Part shown: positions 1 through 11,703 of the stretch, in pieces | Layout of the letters: the number at the start of each line of letters is the position of its first letter | Position numbering within the stretch: position 1 is the first letter of the stretch | NCBI RefSeq assembly: GCF_964355755.1 | Contig: NC_092672.1 | Span: 33,602,501-33,662,500, forward strand | Source: Antedon mediterranea | Taxonomy: Eukaryota > Echinodermata > Crinoidea > Comatulida > Antedonidae | DNA: 60,000 nucleotides | Direction of reading: 5' to 3' | Notes under the pieces: model-generated | The model's input: the letters and a program-made list of their open reading frames with translations, nothing else | Database searches by the model: none | Told to the model about the DNA's origin: nothing | Position numbers and translations under genes: made by a program

Positions 1-41
1 AATTCGTCTACAGTATTTTTGATTATCTTTTCATCTTTAAG

Positions 42-169
42 GCGCAATGACGTTTGTGGTAATACCAGAGCTTTGGACTCAAGGCCCCAGACCTGCTGCA
101 ATGGCGTTTGCAGGACAATTTAACTGGTGGTCAAACTTCACTGTTGGACTTGCATTTCCATTTATGCTG
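42..169 (+). CDS. SLC2A/GLUT-family sugar transporter, penultimate coding exon (partial gene)
   Basis: This exon encodes part of a facilitative hexose transporter, a 12-helix plasma-membrane protein of the major facilitator superfamily. The translation contains [18 protein letters not shown] followed by [13 protein letters not shown]. This matches the GLUT helix 10 to helix 11 region, where QGPRPAAMA and NWxSNFxVG are family hallmarks. The exon is preceded by a pyrimidine-rich tract and an AG acceptor at 40-41, and ends at a GT donor at 170-171. It enters in phase 1 (the first two bases complete a codon) and leaves in phase 0. An in-frame stop just upstream (38-40) lies in the intron and supports the boundary. 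Upstream exons are outside the window. The family call is firm, but the GLUT class and orthologue cannot be told from two exons. Confidence 0.88.
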
Positions 170-244
170 GTAAAATATCTGAACTTGTAACAGTATATTA
201 CTTATTTTCAAACATAATCCGAACACAACTAAACAAAAATGTAA

Positions 245-408
245 AGCTCTGTCCACACTTAGCTATGAAACTAGTTTGACAAAAAAAGTGTGATGTACCC
301 AAATATGGTAGTGATATACCCAAATATAGTAGTGATATACCCAAATATGTAGTGATATGTCCATATATAGGCATATCACATCTTTTGTTTGATAATGTAG
401 AAAGAACT
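245..408. mobile_element. Family E MITE, copy 1
   Basis: The element starts AGCTCTGTCCACACTT and ends with a degenerate inverse of that sequence. It is flanked by TAA on both sides (242-244 and 409-411). The interior repeats the phrase CCCAAATATGGTAGTGATATA about three times. Full copies lie at 19791-19939 and 23956-24117. The 3-bp TAA duplication is the kind made by PIF/Harbinger-type transposases; the assignment is inference because no transposase is present. Confidence 0.7.
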
Positions 409-1024
409 TAAGACGCGCACGAACCTTCTTTCTTCGATTACATAATGCCTATGTCACTATTCCATGCTTTTAACCATTAACATGCACGGTACATCTTTCG
501 GTTCGTCGATGTTATCTCTTCGGATAATTATATTATTTGTAATAGCGCACGTACATCCGTTTTATTACACTGTTCAGCTGCTTTAGTAACTTATCATAAT
601 ATCCAATAAAGTACTGATGAGCTTAAAAGGCCTAGCCTGGGAATAGATCTAATTATCTTCCAACAATAATGTGGTTGATTGCATGCATTGTTATGGTCAG
701 TCGTAATCACAGAACCAGGAACAACAATTACCCCGAACAAACAATGTACTCAATTAATAGTAATAAATAACAATGCCAGTCTATATATATATCCAAATAT
801 TATTTCTTATTAGTGTAAACAATATCTTAACACGCTATATAACATTTTAATTGCGATATTCTTCTTTATATTTTCTACAAAATGATACATAATTGACAAA
901 TAGTTTAATAAGGTAACTAACAAAATGAATACAAAATATATTTTATGACAATTATATGTAGCGTATAATTCTAGCCAACATGATATATTCGCCAGTGACG
1001 CCACTCATGCATACACCACATTTT

Positions 1025-1140
1025 CCGTACTGTATCATAGGCAAACTACGTGATACAGAGTCACGTGTGTTTCATACGCAACGCCTGTATCATTTACCCT
1101 AACCTATATGATACAGGCAACATATGATACACAATGAGAT
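1025..1140. repeat. Degenerate dispersed repeat (partner at 14150-14290)
   Basis: GTACTGTATCATAGGCAAA here resembles the inverse of TTTGCCTATCATACAGTAC near 14270, and both copies carry CCTAACCTA further in. The similarity is patchy, so this is only a probable old repeat family. Confidence 0.35.
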
Positions 1141-1486
1141 GAGACTGAACACCTTGTCATAATGCGGCAATAAGAATCGGGTGTGATCTGGGCTATGTTT
1201 TTGTCCAATTAACGTTCGTCCTTCCCGACAATATGCGTCACTTGTAGATTTACACCCGATTTCCTAGTTTCGTAGGTAAATTTCGTAATACATCATCACA
1301 TGTGTTTCACACGTGTTTCAAAGTACCATTAGATAATAAGAACATAACTTTAACCTAACCTTACAGGCACCACGAGTTACTGTATTACAGCATTTTCCTA
1401 CTGGGGAAATATTGCATGTGGACACACTTTTATCAAGTAGGATTTTCAACATGACTTACCTCGAAATACAATTTTTTTTTTTGCAG

Positions 1487-1669
1487 GAGGGATTAGGTGG
1501 ATACTCATTCCTAGTCTTCACTCTGTTTTTATTTCTGACAGTGGTGTTCGTTTACTTCATCGTACCCGAAACCAAAAACAAAACCTTTACCGAAATTGTA
1601 ACTAGTTTTCAACAAAACCGATTCACGTCATCGAAAAAAATCGATTATATTGAAATTGGTAATCGATAA
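1487..1669 (+). CDS. SLC2A/GLUT-family sugar transporter, last coding exon
   Basis: This is the C-terminal exon of the transporter begun at 42-169. After the acceptor TTGCAG the reading frame runs EGLGGYSFLVFTLFLFL, the last transmembrane helix. It continues into VPETKNKTFTEIV, the GLUT C-terminal PETKxxTxxEI signature, and then a cytoplasmic tail of about 28 residues ending IEIGNR before a TAA stop at 1667-1669. The exon starts in phase 0, matching the phase-0 end of the previous exon, so the two splice in frame. The open frame that reaches back to about 1412 is intronic read-through and is not coding. No canonical AATAAA lies close after the stop; the nearest I see is near 2306. Confidence 0.9.
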   Translation, partial: EGLGGYSFLVFTLFLFLTVVFVYFIVPETKNKTFTEIVTSFQQNRFTSSKKIDYIEIGNR

Positions 1670-1784
1670 TGGAGGTGGTAGAATGGAAAATTAACAAAGA
1701 TATAAGAACAATATACTTATTATTATTAATGAATATCAATAGAATAGTTTTTAAACATAAAATATAGTAAACATAGTGTTTTAT

Positions 1785-2251
1785 AACACACCTGATTGTA
1801 TTATTTCACTTTGATTGGTCAATTACGCATCACGTAATATGATATTAACCCTATCCAATGAAAAAGTGATATCTAATAGGGATAATTAACGCGCTCTAAT
1901 GCACGTTTAACATTCTGTAAACATTTTTAGCATTTTTGCCACGCAACGTTTTTTGTCAGATCGCGTTCGGTAATCAACTTGTTGTGCGCGACGTCTAAAC
2001 GGTTCTACCTCGGGCCGCGTCTAAAGTTCGAGCACTGTCTTTTGTATGGGTTGATTCCCGGACTAGCAACTCGATGGACTTGAATGAAAGTAGGTGTGTT
2101 ATAAAACAAATAATGACTGTTTTGTATTCCTTCAATGGAGAGAATATTTCATTCGATGAACCATATTGACTGCTCTATTTGTCAGTTGTTCAACTCGTAA
2201 AATATTCTCACCATCCAACTCATAAACATTCATTAATTGTATAATACAAGT
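1785..2251. mobile_element. Foldback-type element, copy 1
   Basis: It begins near TATAACACACCTG and ends near AACATTCATTAATTGTATAA. The right part, TTATAAAACAAATAATGA through CATAAACATTCATT, matches the palindromic half of the element at 44244-44556. The central palindrome has diverged here. A further end fragment, ATAAACATCCATTACTTGTA, lies near 3130. Confidence 0.5.
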
Positions 2252-2734
2252 ATAGATAATTTATGATAAGTCGAGGATTTCTCTCGTGAAGGTTATTTGA
2301 CTCATAATAAAACAAAACAGAATTGAACATTGTGAGGAAATACTTCTTAAAGTCCAGGTTTTCTTCGCACATACACACAAGCTTTATTCTTTTTCATTGC
2401 CTTTCTTTGTGTTTAGTCTTTTTGAAGGCGCATTTAATGCTTGTATTATGTCCTCTCATATTTATACACAACTTGTAACTATTAATCATACGTGATTGTA
2501 ATTTAAGTAGGTCTAAATTGTATCATTCATTATAATTTATTTGTATAGTAAACTAAACATTGTGAACGTATCCTATCTTATACTTTAATTTTAAATACCA
2601 ATTTTATGATAATTCTTTCATTTAAATGTTTTATTTTCCTTTTATTTTTGTTAAATTCCTTAAAAGTAAGTGACCTGCTACAAATAAGAAATGCGTGTTA
2701 TTTTTTCCTAAATGTAGAAAATCAAATTGTTGAT
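2252..2734. other. AT-rich intergenic stretch
   Basis: I see no gene, recognisable element or long open frame here. An AATAAA near 2306 could serve the transporter transcript. Confidence 0.5.
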
Positions 2735-2840
2735 AACGCATGATGAGGTGTATGCACGTACAAAATGTGTGTGCGCGTACAAAATGTGTATGCGCGCGTC
2801 CAAAACGTTTATATGCGTACATCATACCAAAGAACTTATA
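2735..2840. repeat. Short imperfect tandem repeat, about 22 bp, 3-4 units
   Basis: Units of the form GTACAAAATGTGTATGCGCGC are repeated with changes and are rich in alternating CG and GTAC steps. The open frame across it on the minus strand is a by-product. Confidence 0.5.
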
Positions 2841-2904
2841 ACACAAGAATCTCCTGTTCTTCAATTTGCATTCAAAACATAGTATCGGAAGTACAGGGTT
2901 AAAA

Positions 2905-3068
2905 GGTCAAACTGGGCGACGCCATTTCACAGCATGGAGCAGCGCCCCCTCCAAACTAGGAAGTCAATTACTCTACCCCCCTAGAGTATTAGCAGATCCC
3001 CTCTATGATTTTGACTTTCTAATTTGATGCGGGCGCCCTACTCCATGGCTCACAATGGCGCCACCCAT
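2905..3068. mobile_element. Inverted-repeat element, 164 bp
   Basis: The left arm TGGGCGACGCCATTTCACAG pairs with a right arm whose inverse reads TGGGTGGCGCCATTGTGAGC. The similarity continues for about 55 bp to GRAAGTCAA on each side. The centre is a C-rich loop. I see no clear target duplication, so the exact ends are uncertain. Confidence 0.65.
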
Positions 3069-3802
3069 TAGCTCTATTCTTTCCCACAATGCTTTTCGAA
3101 ATTTTTAAGCGCTTCGGACGATCATACTTATAAACATCCATTACTTGTATGTTGTTTGAAGATTTGCATGGCGAAATCAAATGAAAAAAAAACAGTTCTC
3201 AAAAACCAGATATAACCACAAACTTTATATCAATATTTTTATAATGTTGTAGGTTCAATAACATGTTTGTCTGCGATGATGATGAAAGCATTGATCTTGC
3301 AGAGATTTGCGTATTGATGTCGAAGGGAATACAATTTATCTTTTGTAGTAGAAGGATTAAGGACTTAATTTTATTAGCAATAATATTTATTTCTTAATTC
3401 TAAAATTTCGAATTCTTCTTGGAAAATGTTTGAAATGTATATTGGATTGAATGTTGAATAATAAATAAATCATCTAGGATTTATATTTTTAGATTAGACT
3501 TTTAGATTTTTATAATGTTTAATTATAGTTTACATTCAGACGTTAGATGTCTGCTTGTTGGCTTGGTGTTGGTTGAAATTGTGCATTTCTTCGAATTAAG
3601 TAGCAGTTCGGTTCATCTCAGCAAGTTTTAGGGGCCTACTAAATCTGTCCACTTGGATCAAGTGTTGCCTTCTTGTATTAGTGTTTTAACCACATCATTT
3701 GTTAACCTGGACGGCAGTGGCACGTCTTTAAATTAAGTCAATGCCTTTTCCCCTGGCCTTTTCTCTGTGTATATGGTACGTTATTTTTTAGAATACAAAT
3801 AA
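3069..3802. other. Intergenic, nothing recognised
   Basis: AT-rich sequence with no supported open frame. Around 3118-3155 is a short remnant of the foldback family seen at 1785 and 44244. Confidence 0.5.
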
Positions 3803-3805
3803 TAA

Positions 3806-4297
3806 AGCTTGGTTCTCCTACATACGCAACATAAGGACGTAACGCAACGTAAGTGATTTAACCAATCATAATCAATGAAGATTTTATAAGAACGATTTCA
3901 GTGACAGTTCACAGAATTTAATTACCATGTTTTATATTTATATTTTAATTAACATCTTCTTTAAAATTGTAAATGAAAGCATATGGTTTTATATTGAAAT
4001 CAATCATCTTTTTATGTAAATATGCCAGCATTTTAACTACTTTTAACACTGTAAAAATCGTAGTAATATACAATAGAAAGAGAAATATTCATGCAAATAA
4101 TAATTGTTACAAATGTATACCTTTATTTTTATATATAATATATATATACATATAAAACAGAGAATTATAATAAAAGTGGGACGACAACCCACAAGACAAA
4201 AAAAAAGCAATGAAATATTTAAACTGTCGCTTGTCATTGGTCAACTCGCTTACGTTGCGTTACGTCCTTGTGTTGCGTCTCTAGTGGAAACCAAGCT
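3806..4297. mobile_element. Family B MITE, copy with enlarged centre
   Basis: The left end AGCTTGGTTCTCC and right end GGAAACCAAGCT form terminal inverted repeats that extend inward through GGACGTAACGCAACGTAAGT and CCAATCA on each side. Flanks are TAA (3803-3805) and TTA (4298-4300). At 492 bp it is longer than the usual 180 bp, with an extra AT-rich centre, so it probably carries an insertion. Confidence 0.7.
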
Positions 4298-4391
4298 TTA
4301 ATGAATGAAACTATGAAATGCTATACCATAGAGTGCTTTAATGAATATTTAAGTTTCCACCCCTTTGCTCCATAAAATAAACTTTACTTAA

Positions 4392-4946
4392 AGATGTATT
4401 GTCCCTTGAAACACACAAAAAATGAAGGTCAAAATATACTAAATTTTAATTGGCCATATTAAAGTAATATTAAAGTTATTCACTTTAAGTCGAAAATTCG
4501 AGCCAAAAACAACAATTTTACGTAATTAACAGCTATATTAATTTTATTACATTTCGTCTGGAAAATAGTCGCGAGCGAAAGTAAACAAAGATTTCAAACC
4601 ATGAGTATACATTATGCATGATGCTAATTAGGATTGTTTACAACTCGTCACGGTTGAGAAGGTGTTTTCACAAAGATGATCGAGAGGAAGTTTTATGATT
4701 ATGCATACAGAGTAGCCAAATAAGCGCATTGCATTTAATAACATATGTTTTGATCGAAAACTTTGACTTGGAAGTCAAAGTTATTGTTTGAACCAAAAAA
4801 CGTCTGTATTTCAGTTGAGTAATTTTTTTTTCGACTAATTTTTAGTGAAAGTTAATAACTATTATGATACTTCATAATGATCCACTTTTTTTCGCAATCT
4901 TTTTATATTTAGTTTTTTGGAATTTGACAAAGGGACAATACATCTT
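4392..4946. mobile_element. Family C MITE, copy 1 (long form)
   Basis: Terminal inverted repeats AAGATGTATTGTCCC and GGGACAATACATCTT are flanked by TA on both sides (4390-4391, 4947-4948). Copies at 18361-18696 and 23441-23787 share the ends and interior phrases. This one is about 200 bp longer. TA duplication fits a Tc1/mariner-like mobiliser (inference). Confidence 0.75.
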
Positions 4947-5042
4947 TAAGTTCCCCTTTTTAAATATATTCTTAAATTCCTATTGGAGTAAAACTTTCTT
5001 ATCGTAGTCGATTAAGGTATAAATGCGAACATTGCTTTCATA

Positions 5043-5369
5043 CACCTAGGACGATAACGATCGACGATAAATAGATAAAAATGCATTTTTCATACATAAA
5101 ACAAAGGAAATCTAAACAATTTTTATCTTTGAATTATAGGAGAACCATGCTGCCTTTGATGAAAATTACATTTTTATTTTCACATGTCTAATAAAATGAC
5201 GTCATGATCAGTAAAAGCAATGGTATCGTGGCAATACAACGATGTTATTGTTATTAGTGAACATGACGTCATTTGATCTTAAAAATATTATTTTCATCAA
5301 TGACAACACTTTTCCAATTTATTTTGTTTTATGTTTATCTATTTATCGTCGATCGTTATCGTCCTAGTG
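5043..5369. mobile_element. TA-flanked MITE with long inverted repeats and two CRE palindromes
   Basis: The left end CACCTAGGACGATAACGATC and the inverse right end CACTAGGACGATAACGATCG continue together for about 38 bp, differing by one base insertion. TA flanks both sides (5041-5042, 5370-5371), as for Tc1/mariner-type insertion. Both halves carry a perfect TGACGTCA (5198-5205, 5264-5271). There is no open frame of note. Confidence 0.75.
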
Positions 5370-5588
5370 TAAATTGGCTTATTGAAGCTATTGTGAGACC
5401 TTTGCTTATGGAACTCATGTTTTATCATCAGTAATTGCACCAAAGAAAGATTATTAGATTTTGAACAGTCAGATTAAGAAAATCTGTTTAGCCGCCGTCT
5501 GGTGATTTATAACGTAATGTAATTATACTGTAATCATTTATGTTATACATTTTTTATTTATATAGACATGTTTGTTTAGTGTGATTCT

Positions 5589-5740
5589 AAAGCTTGGCGA
5601 CGCAACGTAACGCAATCTACGCAACGTAAGCAAATACCCTTCTAACAATTGTGTTTTCCTCCGCCTCCGTGAAATAAAACCTGCGATGTCGTCGGTTTTT
5701 CCCACTTGTGATTACACAATACAACACTTTGCGTCAATAC
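5589..5740. mobile_element. Family B MITE, subtype 2, partial
   Basis: AAAGCTTGGCGACGCAACG and following bases match, in inverse orientation, the element at 31100-31289. Shared features include ACGCAACGTAAG, the CCTCCGCC block and the CACTTGTGATTAC block. The far end is degraded. Confidence 0.55.
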
Positions 5741-5989
5741 TTGAGTGAAACTGTACACATGCACCAGTCAAACACTACCTAACTCAACCTCTAAGTATGC
5801 TTTCACATCGCGCCCGGATTCGGTCCAGCGCTCTGAGAAAAGCGAGCGTTGAGCGTGGTTTCACACCGAGCACGAATTCGGTTATCCGATGTCACGTACG
5901 CTATTCATGCTCAGTGTTGATTGTTTAAAAGAAAAACAAATAGTACGATTTCGGGAAACAAATGGCTGAACATTAAAGAAATAACTGTA

Positions 5990-6362
5990 CTGTAACTGTA
6001 AATCCTGAATAATTGTTACCCAACAAACATTTTACTGAAAAAATAGGAATAATTGAAGATCAGTTTTGTAACTTCTGTAGGCCTAATGCACAATTGATAG
6101 ATAATATAGAACATTATTTATATCTGTGTCCCAGAGTCTCCTGTTTATGGGATGAACTGAGACGAAATATAATGATAAATATAGAGTTAGAACATTGTCA
6201 TGTTTGGATTTTACGCACAAAGAATGAATTGTAAATAAATAAATACAATTATTTTTATTTCTAAATTCTCAATATGTAAATTTAAACACAGTAACCATAA
6301 AAACAATCTTATTAATGTCTTTCATAATGAACTAATCACAAGGAATGTGCAATATTTGTACT
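5990..6362 (+). pseudogene. Non-LTR retrotransposon ORF2 C-terminal fragment
   Basis: The frame from about 6013 encodes QFCNFCRPNAQLIDNIEHYL ending in LCP, then SCLWDELR. This is the CxxC-x(n)-H-x(n)-C knuckle found after the reverse-transcriptase domain in L1/Tx1-like LINE proteins (zf-RVT-like). It stops after KNEL. A second frame just beyond reads NNLINVFHNELITRNVQYLY, which resembles the usual downstream tail, so the copy is frame-broken. The residue pair RP inside the knuckle is encoded by AGGCCT within TAGGCCTA (6078-6085) and looks like a two-residue insertion compared with the usual spacing. The element is 5' truncated and dead. Confidence 0.65.
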
Positions 6363-7412
6363 AAGATTGGGAACATACTATACGACATTTTATGTAGTTA
6401 AATATTTTATGGTTCATCATATATCTTGGACTCACTAACATTTCATGCAACATTCGCTATGTTTCAAGTAAATTTTATGTAACAATAAGGCAAAAGAAAC
6501 TCTGTTGAAAAGTGGATTTATTTAAAATAAAAACCAATGTTAAATGAAAATATTTTTTTATTCAAAATAAAAAGCAATGTTAATATTTTGTTATTGTTGA
6601 AAAAAATGCTAAGAGAATGAGAAAGGGTTAGAATAGATTATATGTATACAAAAAAGAAATCAGTACTAGTAGAAATTATATAAGAACAGGTTACGAAATG
6701 AATACAACTAATTGTTCTAATCAGAAGAAAAAACAAACATTGTTAATTGAATATTAGATGTTAAGTAGGATGTTGAAAATAACACGTGTTAATAGAAAAA
6801 AAAAAGTAAAACTACTGAGGAAACGGAAATGTATTATATATTATATGAAATGAGTGTAGAACCTATATACAACAATTGTAATATATTTATGAAAGATTGA
6901 ATGATGAATAAAGGTTGTGGCTACCACAAAAGATAAAAAAAAACTGTACTGTAACTTTAAAAGATGTAGAAAAAACGTAATATTTATGTAATAAATCATT
7001 TACAATTTCTATACAAATTAAAGGTCTACTTAATCTTTAAGTTGTTTTTATTCTCAGCACGTCAAAACAACAACATATACTAATACTTATTAATACTTTA
7101 ACACACGCTACAAAACATTGACTTTTTTTTATTCTAAAAATAAATCATCTTTACGATCAATGACAGATTTATGGCTAAGCAAAACCAGGACAATTGAGGG
7201 GTAAAAACATGTTTTGTTCAGGCAGTTCTCCCCTTGTACATGTTGCACATTTTATTGATAACTATAACGTGCTGTTCTAAAAACGTTATGCCCCAAATAC
7301 TTTAAAATTGTCAAAAATGTACGTACTGTATTCCGGTGTTACATTTCGCTTATAAAGCGTTCCACGTTTTGTTCACATTATTAAGAGAGAGGGATTTGGA
7401 AGATGGAAACAT
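6363..7412. other. Very AT-rich intergenic stretch
   Basis: Contains several poly-A/T runs and no supported gene. I recognise no repeat family in it. Confidence 0.5.
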
Positions 7413-7488
7413 GATTACGCATGCGTATAAGCTGACGCGTTCGATTCGTGCGAACAAATTCGCCTAGTGGAAAATCGGCTTTATATAA
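7413..7488. mobile_element. End fragment of the CCACTAGGCGAATTTGTTCGC MITE family
   Basis: CGTTCGATTCGTGCGAACAA through TTCGCCTAGTGGAAAATC matches the right end of the element at 30414-30796. Only this end is present, and it abuts the family A element at 7491. Confidence 0.55.
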
Positions 7489-7490
7489 AA

Positions 7491-8298
7491 CAAGGCCAAC
7501 AGCCATTAAGTCGCGTGCTACAATGCATAGTGATACCGGACCAACAGACAGACCGACAGACCGACAGACCGACAGACAGACCGACAGACAGACAGACCGA
7601 CCGACCGACATAGTGAACTATACTGACCGAAATTACAGAACATGTTTAAAAATGTTGAAATGTTTAAAAACATTTATATTTTTTTAATTTACACGTGCGT
7701 AGCCTGTCACTTTTGACGTGCTCGTATAACGTAATTTCGAGTTGAAAAGTAAGTCAAGAAAACAAAAATCGGGAAAAAAGAGTGCGCAATAACATTGCGC
7801 AGTGCGCGCGCAAAAATATGCGCACTCATGGCAATTTTGTAAACGCTTAAAATTGCCTGAAACGTACTCTTATTTCATCGAAAATAAATTTTGAAAATTT
7901 TAAGCGCGCGTACGCATGCGTTACATGCGCTACGCACGTAATTGTATTGCCATATGATGATTTATGCCCTGAAATTTATGAGCACCAAATTTTATTTAAT
8001 TGTGATTCATGGTTGTGAAGATATGATTACAAACGTGATTTCGTTAAATCATGCGTAGACCGCGTAATTTTTTATTGCGCACCGTAAAAACATAACCACA
8101 TTGATTCCTGGCCATAAGGAATATACTGTGAAAAATTGACCTAGCTAGATTAAACTGATATCAAGATAAGGTCAGAAAGTGATAAAACGCATAGTGATAC
8201 CGGACCGACAGACCGACAGACAGACAGACAGACCGACAGACAGACCGACCAACCGACCGACATAGTGAACTATAGAGTCGCTTCCACGCGACTAAAAA
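7491..8298 (+). mobile_element. Family A ACNG-microsatellite element, copy 1 (HINE/pearl-like)
   Basis: Order seen: a left flank CAAGGCCAACAGCCATTAAG; an ACNG tetranucleotide array (mostly ACAG and ACCG); a core of about 550 bp starting ATAGTGAACTATACTGACCG; a second ACNG array; and a right flank ATAGTGAACTATAGAGTCGC ending in the hairpin AGTCGC-TTCCAC-GCGACT followed by A's. Both arrays are introduced by ATAGTGATACCGGACC, so the core behaves as a tandem unit. Left flank, microsatellite, core repeat, microsatellite, right flank is the layout of HINE/pearl elements mobilised by Helentron-type Helitrons. The class is inferred from layout, and no Rep/helicase is present. Frames rich in Q-T-D-R or S-V-C-L across the arrays are not genes. 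Confidence 0.7.
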
Positions 8299-9920
8299 GT
8301 GCTGTTCTCGAATTTCTCAGGAACTTAAGACACGCTGATCTTTTGCGCTTTAGGCCTAATTAAACAAATATTGAAATGAAAACGAATATCGGATTGGTAG
8401 ACTATACGTACCGATAGAGGTTCATCATCCATGTAAGTTTATAAATCAAATAAAAAATAAATAAAAATTGCCTGTTACGATTTATCTGGCGGGTATTTCA
8501 ACGACCAACAACATTTTTTTTCCGTTGTTAAGAATATTATTCAACTGTAGTGTCAAATATTCTGTTGAAACCACTCACCATACTTATCTATACCAAGCAC
8601 GTTTTATAATCTTCTTATCTAATACATGATCAGAATTGCTAATATTTTAAAGACGTCATCAACATTATATAATATAAATTATATGTTAAAAGAACGTTAA
8701 AAAACGGACCATAAAATGTGAAAACGTATTAAACTCCAAGTCATTCACTTTATACGCTGAAACGTGACAACGATCGGGTGTTCGAAACGTTCCTTCATAA
8801 GTTTTTACTATGAAGCGGCTATGACGTCTTTTTATATGTAATTTCATAACTATAAAACATTTAATATCACTATCAATCCGGGTGAAAAGTTTACAATATA
8901 GTGCTATTCCTTTACAATCAATCACTTTAAAAGTCGTTCTGATTTTAGATATTTGGATATCGTACACAAACATGAATTTTTTTGATAATATACGGGATGT
9001 ACTATGTGTAAAACCTTCATTTTTACTTTCCTTATATCATGAGACTATCTCTTTAAAACAGCAAAACATTAAGATTTATCTGACTTGTTTTGAGGAGGAG
9101 ATTGTCGCTCCTCTGAATCTTCGATGAACTTTGATGAGGAGCTAAAAAGCGACGCATTAAATATAAGCATATTATTATAATTGACTTGCCAAAAATAGGC
9201 TGGGTGTTGCAGCCATCAATTTACCTCGAAATATGGGCTAATGTGCACCCTAAATAGGTTTGGGGTTTATGCGAAACAGCCCAGTATGTGGAGTATGGAA
9301 GACGGGGGTGAGGTTGTCGGGACATGGTCGTATCGCAGCCAGAGATAAAAAAAAATGATCTCTGAAGAGCAATATCCTGTCGTTACATTAGACTTTGGCT
9401 AAGAGAGACTGCTTTATCTAAGCAAGATACACATACTTGTTGGAAAGATGTAAACTGCACTTAATTAATCAATTGGGTACTTTGATTAATTACAATGCGT
9501 CGTGGAACTTAACCACGAACTTACCACTAAGTAGTGAATACTGATATTAATGTTTGTTCAGTAGCACATTCATCATAATTATGCTATCTGTCTGATATGA
9601 ACTTGCTGACTTTGAGTAACTTTTAAAACAGTACAGTGACTGACATCAATGTTTTCTGGAACATTTTGCATGTTTCTAAAAAGAAATGGAAAAACAGTAA
9701 AATGGAAAAGTTACCAACGAAACATCAGCAATGATTATTCATGTGTTAAATTTGCTTAGCTAAAAAATAACTTGTTATTTTAAGTCAATGATTTTGCTTA
9801 TAGGTCAGTTTTAGAAATATTCTGAGCAAATTGTGTGCATATTTTTCCTTAAATATTAGGAACAAAAAAGTTCTTGCAAAATCTCTCTCGTTTGACTTCT
9901 TGACTATTAAACTATTTTAA
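8299..9920. other. Intergenic, mostly unrecognised
   Basis: No supported gene. A hairpin lies at about 9099-9146 (GCTCCTC pairing with GAGGAGC). The region has one TAGGCCTA at 8351. Confidence 0.5.
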
Positions 9921-9921
9921 T

Positions 9922-10692
9922 AACAAGGCCAACAGCCATTAAGTCGCGTGCTACAATGCATAGTGATACCGGACCGACAGACAAACAGACCGACAGACAG
10001 ACAGACCGACAGACAGACGGACCGACCGACATAGTGAACTATACTGACCGAAATTACTGAACATGTTTAAAAATGTTGAAATGTTTAAAAACATTTATAT
10101 TTTTTTAATTTACACGTGCGTAGCCTGTCACTTTTGACGTGCTCGTATAACGTAATTTCGAGTTGAAAAGTAAGTCAAGAAAACAGAAATCGGGCAAAAA
10201 GAGTGCGCAATAACATTTAACGCGCAGTGCGCGCGCAAAAATCTGCGCACTCATGGCAATTTTGTAAACGCTTAAAATGGCCTGAAACGTACTCTTAGGC
10301 TATTTCATCGAAAATAAATTTTGAAAATTTTAAGCGCGCGTACGCATGCGTTACATGCGCTACGCACGTAATTGTATTGCCATATGATGATTTATGCCCT
10401 GAAATTTATGAGTACCAAATTTTATTTAATTGTGATTCATGGTTGTTAAGATATGATTACAAACGTGATTTCGTTAAATCGTGCGTAGACCGCGTAATGT
10501 TTTATTGCGCACCGTGAAAACATAACCACATCGATTCCTGGCCATAAGGAATATTCTGTGAAAAATTGACTTAGCTAGATTAAACTGATATCAAGATAAG
10601 GTCATAAAGCGATAAAACGCATAGTGATACCGGACCGACAGACAGACAGACAGACCGACAGACAGACCGATAGACAGACCGACCGACCGACA
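9922..10692 (+). mobile_element. Family A ACNG-microsatellite element, copy 2 (right end lost)
   Basis: Left flank, array, core and second array are present as in the 7491 copy, but the sequence leaves the element at 10692 before the terminal hairpin. The core has TAGGCTA at about 10291 where the other three copies have TA or AA. Confidence 0.7.
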
Positions 10693-10847
10693 AGCGTAAG
10701 TGGACAATATGTAATGTTAATGTTAGTGCAGTGTCGATATTTTTAGGCCTATAGTGCTTTTTTAAAGGATAAAACTATCAACAGATTGTCCCAAAGCCCT
10801 TAAAATAAAAAATAAGATTGAAAAAGAAGATGTAGCGTACATTGTCA

Positions 10848-11040
10848 AAGATGTATTGTCCCGCTGAAAAAAAATAGTTCTTAAAAATCTTGTTGTTGAA
10901 TATGCCATTTTAATGTCGCTTAATATTTATCCACTTAGGTTAAATTTATTTACCTAAAAACTGTAATTTAAAGCAAAAAATAGTCAAATTGGCTGCCAGG
11001 CAAGGGGTTTTTTGGTAGACTTGGTAAAACATAAAAACAG
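10848..11040. mobile_element. Family C MITE, one-ended fragment
   Basis: AAGATGTATTGTCCCGCTGA starts it, and the GGCTGCCAGGCAAGGGGTTT block matches the interior of the 18361 and 23441 copies. No right terminus is found, so the boundary is approximate. Confidence 0.5.
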
Positions 11041-11700
11041 ATTTTTGGTTGTATATTAATAGAAAAAGTAAGATATACATTCCATAGGAGCAAACTTAAT
11101 AGCTATCTAATGAATATAAAAAATATATATAATATAATTTGTATTTTTAAAAGAAAGTAAGTATTTTTTAAAGAAAGTAAGGTTGGCGATAATTATGTTT
11201 AAGTAAAATTATTCCATAAAAAGGGTCCGTTAACAATTTTAAAAATGTCATGAGAGCAGTAGAATACTCTTTGTAAATATAAAAAAATGCATATATCGTC
11301 TTGTTTCTGTAATTACATATATCTAATAAACCTTAATTGTTGGTCAACATTAAATGTATTAATAAACTCAACCTATATTAGCATACGCCCACGAAATTAT
11401 CTTGGTTTGTACATTTGAAAATGTCAATCCCGCATGTGTTTAAATTACAGAGCCGCTTTGTTGTGTATTCATCATTCAATTTGAAAACAAAATCGAGGCA
11501 TTTACCTTCAGGGTCAAACCATCTAGGCCTAGCTTAGGATAATTAATTGATATACAAAATCATTACACCCAATCACTATCTTCATCTCCATGCGGAATAT
11601 CATTTGAATACTAGAACAAGTCACACATCTACACATAATCAAACATCGTATACTCTATATCTAACAATATTTCAATCTCCTATCGACTAAAGCCGAAGTA
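11041..11700. other. AT-rich intergenic or intronic stretch
   Basis: No gene recognised. It ends at a possible branch site CGACTAA (11684-11690) and a weak acceptor at 11702-11703 for the candidate exon that follows. Confidence 0.4.
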
Positions 11701-11703
11701 TAG

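Larger units (their letters stand above)
170..1486 (+). other. Intron of the sugar transporter gene
   Basis: GT at 170-171 and a T-rich tract ending in TTGCAG at 1481-1486 bound this 1.3-kb intron. It is AT-rich, has no supported coding sequence, and carries a MITE (245-408) and a degenerate repeat (1025-1140). Confidence 0.8.
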
